Below are positions 1 through 8,579 of a stretch of 64,000 bases of DNA, piece after piece (position 1 is the stretch's first letter; every line of letters begins with the position of its first letter). The notes beneath the pieces were generated by a model, which saw only the letters and a list, made by a program, of their open reading frames with translations, did no database searches and was not told where the DNA came from. The DNA comes from Blautia sp. (GTDB lineage: Bacteria > Bacillota > Clostridia > Lachnospirales > Lachnospiraceae): the NCBI GenBank assembly GCA_022770365.1, contig JALEHU010000006.1, positions 36,846-100,845 on the forward strand, given 5' to 3'. A program made the translations under genes and the position numbers.

Positions 1-783
1 GGACCGACCAGCCTGATTAATATAATAGGTAATGTAACAGCTAATATCAGCGTGGATAATAAGACTGAGAACGTCACTAAGGAAACAGAACTGGTGATTT
101 ATGATAAAAATGGAACTCAGCTTTCGGATGTTCAGATGAGCTATCTGAATGTACCGAAGGTAACGGTTACAGCCAGACTCTGGAGAGTCCGCTCGAATAT
201 TCAGATTATCGGCGACTATGTTGGCGAACCGGCGGAAGGCTATCAGGTTGAGAGTGTTGTCATAGTTCCGAATGTTATCAGCCTGGCTGGAAGCGATGAG
301 GCTCTTGATAATCTGGAGGAAGAGAACAATGCTATCAGAATACCTGCTGAGAGCATCGATATTTCCGGTGAAAGATCAGATGTTGAGACGAAAGTAAACA
401 TCACTCAATTCCTTTCAGAGGGATTAAAGCTTCCAAGCGGTGCCAGTGAAGATGTATGGGTGCGTATCAATATTCTTCCGGAAGGCAGTCATTCCTATGA
501 ACTGGATACCAATGATATAAAAGTGGAAAACCAGTCGGAAGGAACGCAGGTTGTCTTCGGAATGGATAAGATTGAGGTTCGTATCAAAAGAACAGATGAA
601 TCAGATGAGACACTTGAAACATCAATGATTCAGGCATCGGTAGATCTGGACGGAAAAAAGAAAGGTACCTATGAGCTTCCTGTGAAGATCAAACTTCCGG
701 ACGGATACGAACTGGTAGAACCAATTACAGCAGAGGTAGAAATTTCTGAAATTTCCATTGCCGAGGAGAGCAGTGATGAATAA
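1..783 (+). CDS. YbbR-like/CdaR domain protein, 5' truncated by window edge
   Basis: Reading frame is open from base 1 (GPTSLINIIGNVTANISVDNKTENV...), upstream of the ORF-track ATG at 52; repeated YbbR-type beta domains (VTVTARLWRVRSNIQIIGDYVGEPAEGYQVESVVIVPNVI). Confidence 0.75.
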   Translation, partial: GPTSLINIIGNVTANISVDNKTENVTKETELVIYDKNGTQLSDVQMSYLNVPKVTVTARLWRVRSNIQIIGDYVGEPAEGYQVESVVIVPNVISLAGSDEALDNLEEENNAIRIPAESIDISGERSDVETKVNITQFLSEGLKLPSGASEDVWVRINILPEGSHSYELDTNDIKVENQSEGTQVVFGMDKIEVRIKRTDESDETLETSMIQASVDLDGKKKGTYELPVKIKLPDGYELVEPITAEVEISEISIAEESSDE

Positions 784-795
784 GGAGAGGATGTT

Positions 796-1059
796 ATGAT
801 CAGTCAAAAAATAACAATTAAAAACCCGACAGGACTTCATTTAAGACCAGCAGGGCTGCTTTGCAAAGAAGCAATGAAATATAAGTCTCTGATTACATTC
901 ACATTTGAAGACTGCACTGCAAATGCAAAAAGTGTATTAAGTGTTCTTGGAGCATGTGTGAAATGTGGAGATGAGATTGAACTGACCTGCGAGGGCAAGG
1001 ATGAACAGGAAGCGATGGATGCGCTGATAGCAGCAATTAGCAGCGGATTGGGAGAATAG
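796..1059 (+). CDS. HPr family phosphocarrier protein
   Basis: TGLHLRPAGLL (active His) and NAKSVLSVLGACVKCGDEIEL (regulatory Ser region); 87 aa, typical HPr size. Confidence 0.92.
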   Translation: MISQKITIKNPTGLHLRPAGLLCKEAMKYKSLITFTFEDCTANAKSVLSVLGACVKCGDEIELTCEGKDEQEAMDALIAAISSGLGE

Positions 1060-1144
1060 ATCAATAAGTAATGCTGTTCAGCAGGTAATAACATGAAGAT
1101 ATTGAACAGATGTGAAGAATAAATTTGAATAAGGAGGAATTATT

Positions 1145-3883
1145 GTGAAAAAGAAAATTGCAGCGGCTGCATTGAGTATTACACTTTGCATGTCCATGGT
1201 TTGTCAGACCGGAGCTGCCGCCTTTACAGACCAGGCGGAAGGGGTAACATGGTCGGAGTTTGACGATTCTTCATCAGGAACCGTGGAATCCGACGATACA
1301 ATTGGGATGGAACCTGAGGAACCTACAGCAGCACCGGAAGCTGCGGTGACACCTGCTGAGGAAACACCTGAAGCAGTGACCCCATCCCCTGAAGCAGTGA
1401 CGCCAGCACCGGAAATAACAGTCACACCGGAGGAACCTGCCGGAGAAGACAGTTTTTCTGCAAATGATGTTGAAATTTTTAGTGCAGGTGATGGATCTGC
1501 GGATGATCAGACTATTCAGAATACTGAGGGAAATGCAGAAGCTCTGACAGCAGCAGACGGCAGAATTTATGCAACAGACTGGATTGCATCAAATGGCAGA
1601 TGGAAACTGCGCAAGCCGGTTGCCACAATGACAGCATCTGCTCCAGAGGTTCAGACAGCTGGAGACCCGGAAACTCAGCCGGAAATGACTGTCTCGGATG
1701 ATGCGGAAGTTCTGCCGGAAATGACTGCCTCAGACGATGCGGAAACCGTTGTATCTCCGGAGCAGCAGAACATGCCTGAGGAGACGGATTCTGCAGATAT
1801 GATGAATGCTGATGCTGACGGGGCAGACGCGGATACAGATACTGCAGCTGATACTTCAGGGGAAGCGCTTTTACAGAATGATGTACCGGAAAATCTGTTC
1901 TATACCAGGGAAGATGGAATTGTTCATATTATCACATACAGCAATGATCCGTCAGTGACAGATCCGGTTGCAGAAGGTGATTATTATTTTGACGCGGAAG
2001 GTTTTCTGATAACAGGAAGACATGAGGTTCCTTCAAATGAAGAAGGATCCGGTTCAAACTATGAAAAAGCAGTGGAACATTTCTTCATGGATGAGGCAAA
2101 TGCAAAACTGAATGATCCGAATTCCAATGCAGCCTGCACGCCGACTAACTCTGATCTTGGTCAGCTGCAGAAAAAGTATTGGCTGTGGACCGGAACAGCT
2201 TTCCGTTACTATTCATCCAGCGGTGGTTATTTATCCGTATCCAGTCTGAAAGAGATTAATACAAAAGCAGATAAGTATTACGGATATTATAAAATCAATG
2301 GTGCATATTATATTCTAAATACAGACGGTACACCATGCACCGGAATCATTACAATCAAAGACGGCAAAAAGCCCGGAGAATATTACTGCAAGCCGGCTGG
2401 AACAGCCGGTGAGATTCCCGGAAAAATGCTTCGCTCCGGATGGCTCCGAATAAAAGACAGCAAAGGCGTATATCGCTGGTGGAAGTATAACTCTGACGGA
2501 CGCCGTTCCTCAAAGGTTGCCAAGGTTACGACTCTGGATAAGACGATTGACAGCAGTGTGGGTAACTATACATACATGCTGGATAAGAATGGTTATATCC
2601 TGAAAAACAAGATGGCTAAAGTAGGAAGTTATTATTACGGTACGGATAAATATGGACGTATTTATAAGAATAAAGTGGTAACATATAATGGCGCCAGATA
2701 CTATTTTACTGCTAATGGACGCCGTTCCACATGGAAGAACGGATGGCACAGAATCGCCTACGGAAGCAAACGGTATTTCTATTTCGGGTCAACCCCGGGC
2801 AAAATAGTAGAAAAGAAGGGATGGCAGAGAATTATCACACCGGAAGGCAAGAGTGCCGGATGGTTTTATTTCCCGAGCAGCGGTAATCATTATGAAAATG
2901 TACTAACCAAATCAGGCCGCTATTTCCGTACAGATGGAAGACTTGCCAGCGGAATTACGACTGTAAATGGAAAGACTTATTTCTTCCAGGCTTCTACTTC
3001 TAAAACTCCGAAGGGTGTGATGTATAAGAGCATCTGGATACATTATAATAATAAGTGGTACTATGCCGGCAGCGATGGTGTTCTTTACAAGAGCGGATGG
3101 AAAAAGATCAAAGGATCTTATTACTACTTTAACAGTGATTACACAGTAAAAACAAACCAGACAGTTACAAAAAATGGTGTTAAAGGCTATGTGGACAGCA
3201 GAGGCAAATTCTATTCTTCAGGATGGGTAATCATCAATGATGCCAAGAACCAGGTGAAATATGTTGATCCTAAGACAGGTACTTTTGTAAAGAATACTTC
3301 TAAGAAAATTGACGGGCTGACATATTATTTCGATAAAAACGGATATCGTATCAATGATCTTACCAGTATGTACAGAGGTCCATATTATCTGGAATGTGAC
3401 CGCGTGAATGGCGTAATGACTGTATATAATGCATCTAAAACAGTTCCTATTAAAACGATACGTGTTTCTGTAGGCCTTTCGGGAACCCCTACCTGGCCGA
3501 CAAATAGAAATATGAGACTTACAAGTTATAATAGATGGCAGGCTCTGATGGGGCCGTCATGGGGCCAGTATGGTACTCATGTAGATGGTGCAGGTAATGG
3601 CGGCATTTTTATCCACTCTGTGGCAGGAGGTTCCCAAAGCTACTATAATCTTCCTGCATCGGAATACAATAAGCTGGGTAATCCGGCTTCCCATGGATGT
3701 ATTCGCTGCTGTGTAGCTGATGCAAGATGGGTGTTCTATAACTGCAATGGTTCAACCATCCGCATTATCGATGGAAAATACAATGCGAATGAATCAATGA
3801 AGGGACCTCTTGGACGTAAAGCACTTACACCGCTGTACGGTTCCAGGAATTTTGACCCGACAGATAATTTGGCATGGCATTAA
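1145..3883 (+). CDS. Secreted L,D-transpeptidase (YkuD) with cell-wall-binding repeats
   Basis: Signal peptide, Pro/Thr/Glu-rich N-terminal region, many YYY/GW-type wall-binding repeats, C-terminal IFIHSV...SHGCIRCCVADARW catalytic motif. Confidence 0.9.
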   Translation: MKKKIAAAALSITLCMSMVCQTGAAAFTDQAEGVTWSEFDDSSSGTVESDDTIGMEPEEPTAAPEAAVTPAEETPEAVTPSPEAVTPAPEITVTPEEPAGEDSFSANDVEIFSAGDGSADDQTIQNTEGNAEALTAADGRIYATDWIASNGRWKLRKPVATMTASAPEVQTAGDPETQPEMTVSDDAEVLPEMTASDDAETVVSPEQQNMPEETDSADMMNADADGADADTDTAADTSGEALLQNDVPENLFYTREDGIVHIITYSNDPSVTDPVAEGDYYFDAEGFLITGRHEVPSNEEGSGSNYEKAVEHFFMDEANAKLNDPNSNAACTPTNSDLGQLQKKYWLWTGTAFRYYSSSGGYLSVSSLKEINTKADKYYGYYKINGAYYILNTDGTPCTGIITIKDGKKPGEYYCKPAGTAGEIPGKMLRSGWLRIKDSKGVYRWWKYNSDGRRSSKVAKVTTLDKTIDSSVGNYTYMLDKNGYILKNKMAKVGSYYYGTDKYGRIYKNKVVTYNGARYYFTANGRRSTWKNGWHRIAYGSKRYFYFGSTPGKIVEKKGWQRIITPEGKSAGWFYFPSSGNHYENVLTKSGRYFRTDGRLASGITTVNGKTYFFQASTSKTPKGVMYKSIWIHYNNKWYYAGSDGVLYKSGWKKIKGSYYYFNSDYTVKTNQTVTKNGVKGYVDSRGKFYSSGWVIINDAKNQVKYVDPKTGTFVKNTSKKIDGLTYYFDKNGYRINDLTSMYRGPYYLECDRVNGVMTVYNASKTVPIKTIRVSVGLSGTPTWPTNRNMRLTSYNRWQALMGPSWGQYGTHVDGAGNGGIFIHSVAGGSQSYYNLPASEYNKLGNPASHGCIRCCVADARWVFYNCNGSTIRIIDGKYNANESMKGPLGRKALTPLYGSRNFDPTDNLAWH

Positions 3884-3898
3884 TACGTGTGTTTATGG

Positions 3899-3928
3899 CG
3901 CTCTCCGAGATGATCGGAGAGCGTTTTA
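3899..3928 (+). terminator. Rho-independent terminator
   Basis: CGCTCTCCGA / TCGGAGAGCG perfect 10-bp stem followed by TTTTAAT. Confidence 0.85.
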
Positions 3929-4093
3929 ATACTCGCTGTTTCTTTTTCTGGCAGGGACATTGGCGTTCAGACTGCCGTTAAGATATATGGGTAAATTTTC
4001 TTGCATTTCTGTATACATCTATGTATAATAAAAAATGTAACAAAACTTTAATAATTTATCAATATTAAAGAGGAGTATGACTTAAGGGAAAAA

Positions 4094-5776
4094 ATGAAGG
4101 GAACGAAAAGAAAATGGAAAGGCGTAAAGCTGTTTTTCCTCTGTGCTGTTCTGGTCATAGGCATGATTGGGGCTTCCAGAATATCGGCATCGTCTTATGA
4201 GCGCTGGGAGACTGTGGCGGAAGAGGAACGGGAGACGTACGAAGCTTCAGAGGGGCTGCTTCGTGCATCGACTGTCAGTGAAAAAGCCTGGAAAAAAATT
4301 AATGGAGTATGCTATAACGGAAGCGGAGAGACAATTCCGGGAGCTATTACCCGGGGGATCGATGTTTCTGAATGGCAGGGCACCATTAACTGGACAAAAG
4401 TAAAAAATTCCGGAGTGGATTTTGCATTTATCCGTGTTGCATATGGTACAGGCTATCTTGACAAGCAATATGCAGCAAACATGAAAAATGCTGCGGCAGC
4501 AGGAATTCCGGCAGGTGTTTATATTTACAGTACTGCTACTACAACATCAGGTGCATTAAAGGAAGCGCAGCTTGTTATTGAGAAGATGAAAGGATATAAA
4601 GTTTCCTATCCGGTTGTTTTTGACCTGGAATATTCCCGTATGGGAGAACTGTCAAAAACTCAGGTATCGAAACTTGCGCTGACCTTCTGCAATGAGATTA
4701 AAAAGGCCGGTTATTATCCGATGGTATACTGTAATACGTACTGGTATGATGACAAAATAGACTGGTCATTGCTGAACGGTATTGATGTGTGGATTGCGAG
4801 ATATGGAGACAGGATTCAGGCACCTTCCGGTTCTGCTTATAAGTATACGATCTGGCAGTCCACGGATGGTGATGGCGGTGGAATACTGAATCCGACCAAA
4901 GGGCTGATTGATGGTATTCCGACAGTGAATAATGTTGATGTGAATTTCGGCTATGTGGATTATGCGAAAATAATTACTCCCCGCACACAGCCGCTTGCTT
5001 CTTATACAAATTCGTCAACGACAATTGCGACAGCAACACCGAAACCGACAGCAACACCGAAGCCGACGGCAACACCAACACCGAAACCGACAGCGACGCC
5101 GAAGCCGACAGCAACACCTACGCCAGAACCGACACCAAAGCCGACCACGGTTCCGGCAGTGAAAAACGGCTGGAAAACAGAGAGCGGAAAGACCTACTAT
5201 TATAAGAATAATGTCAAACTTACAGGCTGGCAGAAAATCGGCGGCAAATATTATTATTTTAACAGTGTAAAAGGCTATCTTTATAAGAGTACACTGCTGA
5301 CATCCAGAAAAAACAATATTTGTTATGTCAATTCCAGCGGTGCCCGTGTTTCTGATACATGGGTTACCTGGAAAGATAAAAAATATTATATGGCATCCAA
5401 TGGTTATGCTGTGAAAGGCTTTTATACGATCAGCGGCAAAACATATTATTTCAATAAAACGCATGCTTATATGTATAAGAACCGTAAGCTGATCACTACA
5501 GCCGGAAACATTTATTATCTTGGCATCACCGGAGCACGTTATGAAAATGGTTTTTATACAGTGACGGAAAATGGTGTAAAAAATACATATTACTTTGCCA
5601 AAAACGGGCGTGCATACAGAGGCTGGCACACGATCAAAGGAAAAAAATATTATTTCTATAAGGGAACTTCCAAAAAATCCGGCGTTCGTGCAGAAAATGT
5701 CACACTTACAAGCTCTTCCGGAGTAGTCTCTGTGTTTAATAAATCCGGCGTTTGTACGAAACAGTATAAGAAATAG
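4094..5776 (+). CDS. Secreted GH25 lysozyme (muramidase) with PT-rich linker and cell-wall-binding repeats
   Basis: GIDVSEWQGTINWTKVKNSGVDFAFIRVAYGTGYLDKQY... and PVVFDLEYS motifs of GH25; (TATPKP)n linker; C-terminal GW/YYF repeats. Confidence 0.93.
   Translation: MKGTKRKWKGVKLFFLCAVLVIGMIGASRISASSYERWETVAEEERETYEASEGLLRASTVSEKAWKKINGVCYNGSGETIPGAITRGIDVSEWQGTINWTKVKNSGVDFAFIRVAYGTGYLDKQYAANMKNAAAAGIPAGVYIYSTATTTSGALKEAQLVIEKMKGYKVSYPVVFDLEYSRMGELSKTQVSKLALTFCNEIKKAGYYPMVYCNTYWYDDKIDWSLLNGIDVWIARYGDRIQAPSGSAYKYTIWQSTDGDGGGILNPTKGLIDGIPTVNNVDVNFGYVDYAKIITPRTQPLASYTNSSTTIATATPKPTATPKPTATPTPKPTATPKPTATPTPEPTPKPTTVPAVKNGWKTESGKTYYYKNNVKLTGWQKIGGKYYYFNSVKGYLYKSTLLTSRKNNICYVNSSGARVSDTWVTWKDKKYYMASNGYAVKGFYTISGKTYYFNKTHAYMYKNRKLITTAGNIYYLGITGARYENGFYTVTENGVKNTYYFAKNGRAYRGWHTIKGKKYYFYKGTSKKSGVRAENVTLTSSSGVVSVFNKSGVCTKQYKK
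5026..5152 (+). repeat. Coding tandem repeat encoding ATPKPT linker
   Basis: Repeated gcaacaccgaagccgaca-type units within the GH25 gene. Confidence 0.85.
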
Positions 5777-5809
5777 AGTAAATAAGTACTCATTCTTGGA
5801 AAGGAAAAT

Positions 5810-7294
5810 ATGAAAGTAAAGAAAAATAAGAGGTTTACCAGATTATTACTGGTAATGATGACTGTAATGGGGATATTTCTTTTTGTGCCTTTTACGGCAG
5901 CGGCAGCAACTGTAAATACAGGAGAGTTTGTTGTCGTACTGGATCCGGGACATGGCGGTATTGACTCCGGTGCCTGTGATAGACATAACGGCAAAATGTA
6001 TCAGGAATCTGATATGAACTGGAAAATTGCCAATTATACTAAAAAGGCACTTGAAAAATATACAAATATCAAGGTGGTTCTGACCAGAACGAAAAACACA
6101 TGTCCTTCAATAAAAACCAGAGTTGCGGCAGCAAAAAAGGCAAAAGCAGATATACTGGTAAGCATGCATATTAATTCAGAGGACAGTGGACTGGCAAAAG
6201 GAGCCTGTGTTCTGATTTCCAAGGGAACCTACCGTTCCAGTTTATCTGCCAGGGAGAAAAAATTCGGAACGTATGTGATGAATGAGCTCGGTAAACTGGG
6301 AATTTATAAACGCAATTCCGACACCGGAGGCATGCTTTACCGCCTTGCTTCCGATGGAAGCAGATATCCCAATGGAAAGACCAGCGATTACTATGAAATT
6401 GTCCGGTACAGTGTAGAGAACAATCTTCCCGGGGTGATCATTGAACATGCATTTATCAGCAATTATTCTGATGTAAGCAAATTTTTAAGCAGTGATGCCA
6501 AACTGAAAAAAATCGGCGAGGCAGATGCCAGAGCAATTGTCAGCTACATCAGACAACTTCCTGCAAAAGAAGAGCCGATTGATCCTGCGAAGAAAAACGG
6601 ATGGATTGAGGAAGAAGGAAACTATTACTATTATAAAAATGATGTAAAAGCTGTGAATCAGCTTCTGACACTGGATGGTAAAATCTATTATGTGGATGCA
6701 GCTGGGGTGAGACAGTATGGATGGCAGACTGTTCAGGGAAAAACCTATTTCTTCAGGGAAGATGGAACAGCAGTGACGGGCTGGATGGAGCTGGATGGTG
6801 ACTGGTATTATTTTAACAGTAAATATGCTTATCTTTATAAAAATGTAAAACTGGTATCCGGCTCCGGGAATGTATACCTTTTTGATGAAGACGGAAAGCG
6901 CATGAAAGGCTGGTCCACTCTGGATAATAAGAAATATTACGTAGGCGCAAAGGGATATGCGGTCCGCGGGTTCCAGAAAATCGGCACAAAATATTATTAT
7001 TTTGAACCGAAAGATGCTTATCTCATTAAAAATAAAATCGTAAAAATATCGTCAACTGCTATTTATTATATTGACTCAAAGGGAGTTCGATATGACAAAG
7101 GATTTAAAACCATAAAGAATAATACATATTATTTTACGTCCAATGGAAAAGCTAAAATCGGGTGGCTGAAATCCAATGGAAAATACTATTATTTTAACAA
7201 GTCCGGAGTTATGCTGAAAAACACGACACTGAAAGATTCCAAGGGAAAGGTGTATATATTCAATTCCAAGGGAGTATGTACCAACCGAAAATAA
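5810..7294 (+). CDS. N-acetylmuramoyl-L-alanine amidase (Amidase_3) with cell-wall-binding repeats
   Basis: VVLDPGHGGIDSGA, VSMHINS, VIIEHAFISN motifs of zinc amidase_3; C-terminal GW/YYYF repeats. Confidence 0.93.
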   Translation: MKVKKNKRFTRLLLVMMTVMGIFLFVPFTAAAATVNTGEFVVVLDPGHGGIDSGACDRHNGKMYQESDMNWKIANYTKKALEKYTNIKVVLTRTKNTCPSIKTRVAAAKKAKADILVSMHINSEDSGLAKGACVLISKGTYRSSLSAREKKFGTYVMNELGKLGIYKRNSDTGGMLYRLASDGSRYPNGKTSDYYEIVRYSVENNLPGVIIEHAFISNYSDVSKFLSSDAKLKKIGEADARAIVSYIRQLPAKEEPIDPAKKNGWIEEEGNYYYYKNDVKAVNQLLTLDGKIYYVDAAGVRQYGWQTVQGKTYFFREDGTAVTGWMELDGDWYYFNSKYAYLYKNVKLVSGSGNVYLFDEDGKRMKGWSTLDNKKYYVGAKGYAVRGFQKIGTKYYYFEPKDAYLIKNKIVKISSTAIYYIDSKGVRYDKGFKTIKNNTYYFTSNGKAKIGWLKSNGKYYYFNKSGVMLKNTTLKDSKGKVYIFNSKGVCTNRK

Positions 7295-7338
7295 TGGGAA
7301 AATTATCGGGGAATAAAACATAAAGGAGAAACAGTACT

Positions 7339-8421
7339 ATGAGAACTTATTTAGTAACCGGAGGAGCTGGATTTATCGGTTCCAATTACATTCACTATAT
7401 GTTCGGAAAATACGGTGACAGTATTCGTATTATCAACGTTGATAAGCTGACTTACGCAGGAAATCTGGAAAATCTGAAAGATATTGAAGACCAGGCAAAC
7501 TATACATTTGTAAAAGCGGACATCTGTGACAGCGATGCAATTATGAAGATTTTTGAAGAAAATGATATTGACCGTGTTGTGCATTTTGCTGCTGAGAGCC
7601 ATGTGGACCGCAGCATCAAAAATCCGGATGTTTTTGTAAAAACGAATGTTCTGGGGACGCTTGTAATGCTGAATGCAGCCAAGGCTGCCTGGGAGCTGCC
7701 GGACGGCACCTTTAAACCGGATAAGAAATTCCTTCATGTTTCTACAGATGAAGTTTATGGTTCTCTGGAAGAGGATGGCGGATATTTTTATGAGACTACT
7801 CCGTATGCACCTCACAGCCCGTATTCTGCCAGCAAAGCATCTTCCGATATGCTGGTGAAGGCTTATATGGATACTTACAGATTTCCGGCTAATATTACCA
7901 ACTGCAGCAATAACTATGGTCCTTATCAGTTCCCGGAAAAACTGATTCCGCTGATCATCAACAATGCACTTCAGGGTAAGAAACTTCCGGTATACGGTGA
8001 CGGAAAAAATGTCCGTGACTGGCTGTATGTTATGGATCACGCAAAAGGCATCGATATGGTTCAGGAAAAGGGCCGTCTCTTTGAAACATACAATATCGGC
8101 GGTCATAATGAGAAACAGAATATCCAGATCATTCATATTATTCTGGATACCCTTCAGGAAATGCTTCCGGATGATGATCCCCGCAAAAAGCTGGTAAGTG
8201 AGGAACTGATCACTTATGTGGAAGACCGCAAAGGCCATGACCGCCGGTACGCGATTGCACCGGATAAGATCAAGGCAGAAGTAGGCTGGTATCCGGAAAC
8301 ATGTTTTGAAGACGGTATCCGTCTGACTATTCAGTGGTTTTTCGAACACGAAGACTGGATGAAAAATGTCACCAGCGGTGATTACCAGAAGTATTACGAC
8401 GAAATGTACAGGACAAAATAA
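7339..8421 (+). CDS. rfbB: dTDP-glucose 4,6-dehydratase
   Basis: GGAGFIGSNYIHYMF, HFAAESHVDRSI, STDEVYGSL, YSASKASSD motifs. Confidence 0.96.
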   Translation: MRTYLVTGGAGFIGSNYIHYMFGKYGDSIRIINVDKLTYAGNLENLKDIEDQANYTFVKADICDSDAIMKIFEENDIDRVVHFAAESHVDRSIKNPDVFVKTNVLGTLVMLNAAKAAWELPDGTFKPDKKFLHVSTDEVYGSLEEDGGYFYETTPYAPHSPYSASKASSDMLVKAYMDTYRFPANITNCSNNYGPYQFPEKLIPLIINNALQGKKLPVYGDGKNVRDWLYVMDHAKGIDMVQEKGRLFETYNIGGHNEKQNIQIIHIILDTLQEMLPDDDPRKKLVSEELITYVEDRKGHDRRYAIAPDKIKAEVGWYPETCFEDGIRLTIQWFFEHEDWMKNVTSGDYQKYYDEMYRTK

Positions 8422-8527
8422 AAATGATGATGGAGTGAAAAGGTATTTTTACTCTGGTATCATGAAAATTCTGTACAGCAGACATGAAAAATACCCGGCT
8501 GTATGGGAGAATTACAGGAAAATCAAC

Positions 8528-8567
8528 GAAATGCTGCAGGACATGGGAATGCAGCATTTCCTGTTTT
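8528..8567 (+). terminator. Terminator-like hairpin just upstream of the ATP-grasp/PLP fusion gene
   Basis: GAAATGCTGCA / TGCAGCATTTC perfect 11-bp stem, 11-nt loop, followed by CTGTTTTTTG. Confidence 0.7.
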
Positions 8568-8579
8568 TTGGAGAATACA

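Noticed and set aside
5026-5152. Regular short repeats considered as CRISPR-like
   Set aside because: Units are contiguous, in frame and encode a Pro/Thr linker; no unique spacers and no cas genes in the window.
5015-5629. 204-aa minus-strand ORF with Cys/Arg-rich repeats
   Set aside because: Artefact of the ATPKPT-encoding linker repeat in the GH25 gene.
7351-8349. 332-aa minus-strand ORF
   Set aside because: Fully antisense to rfbB; shadow ORF.
8484-8579. ORF-track N-terminal extension of the ATP-grasp/PLP fusion
   Set aside because: The sequence before ATG 8580 spans the terminator-like hairpin and lacks homology-like character; ATG 8580 has a GGAG RBS and begins the canonical Rossmann-like MKKIAIIGAND.
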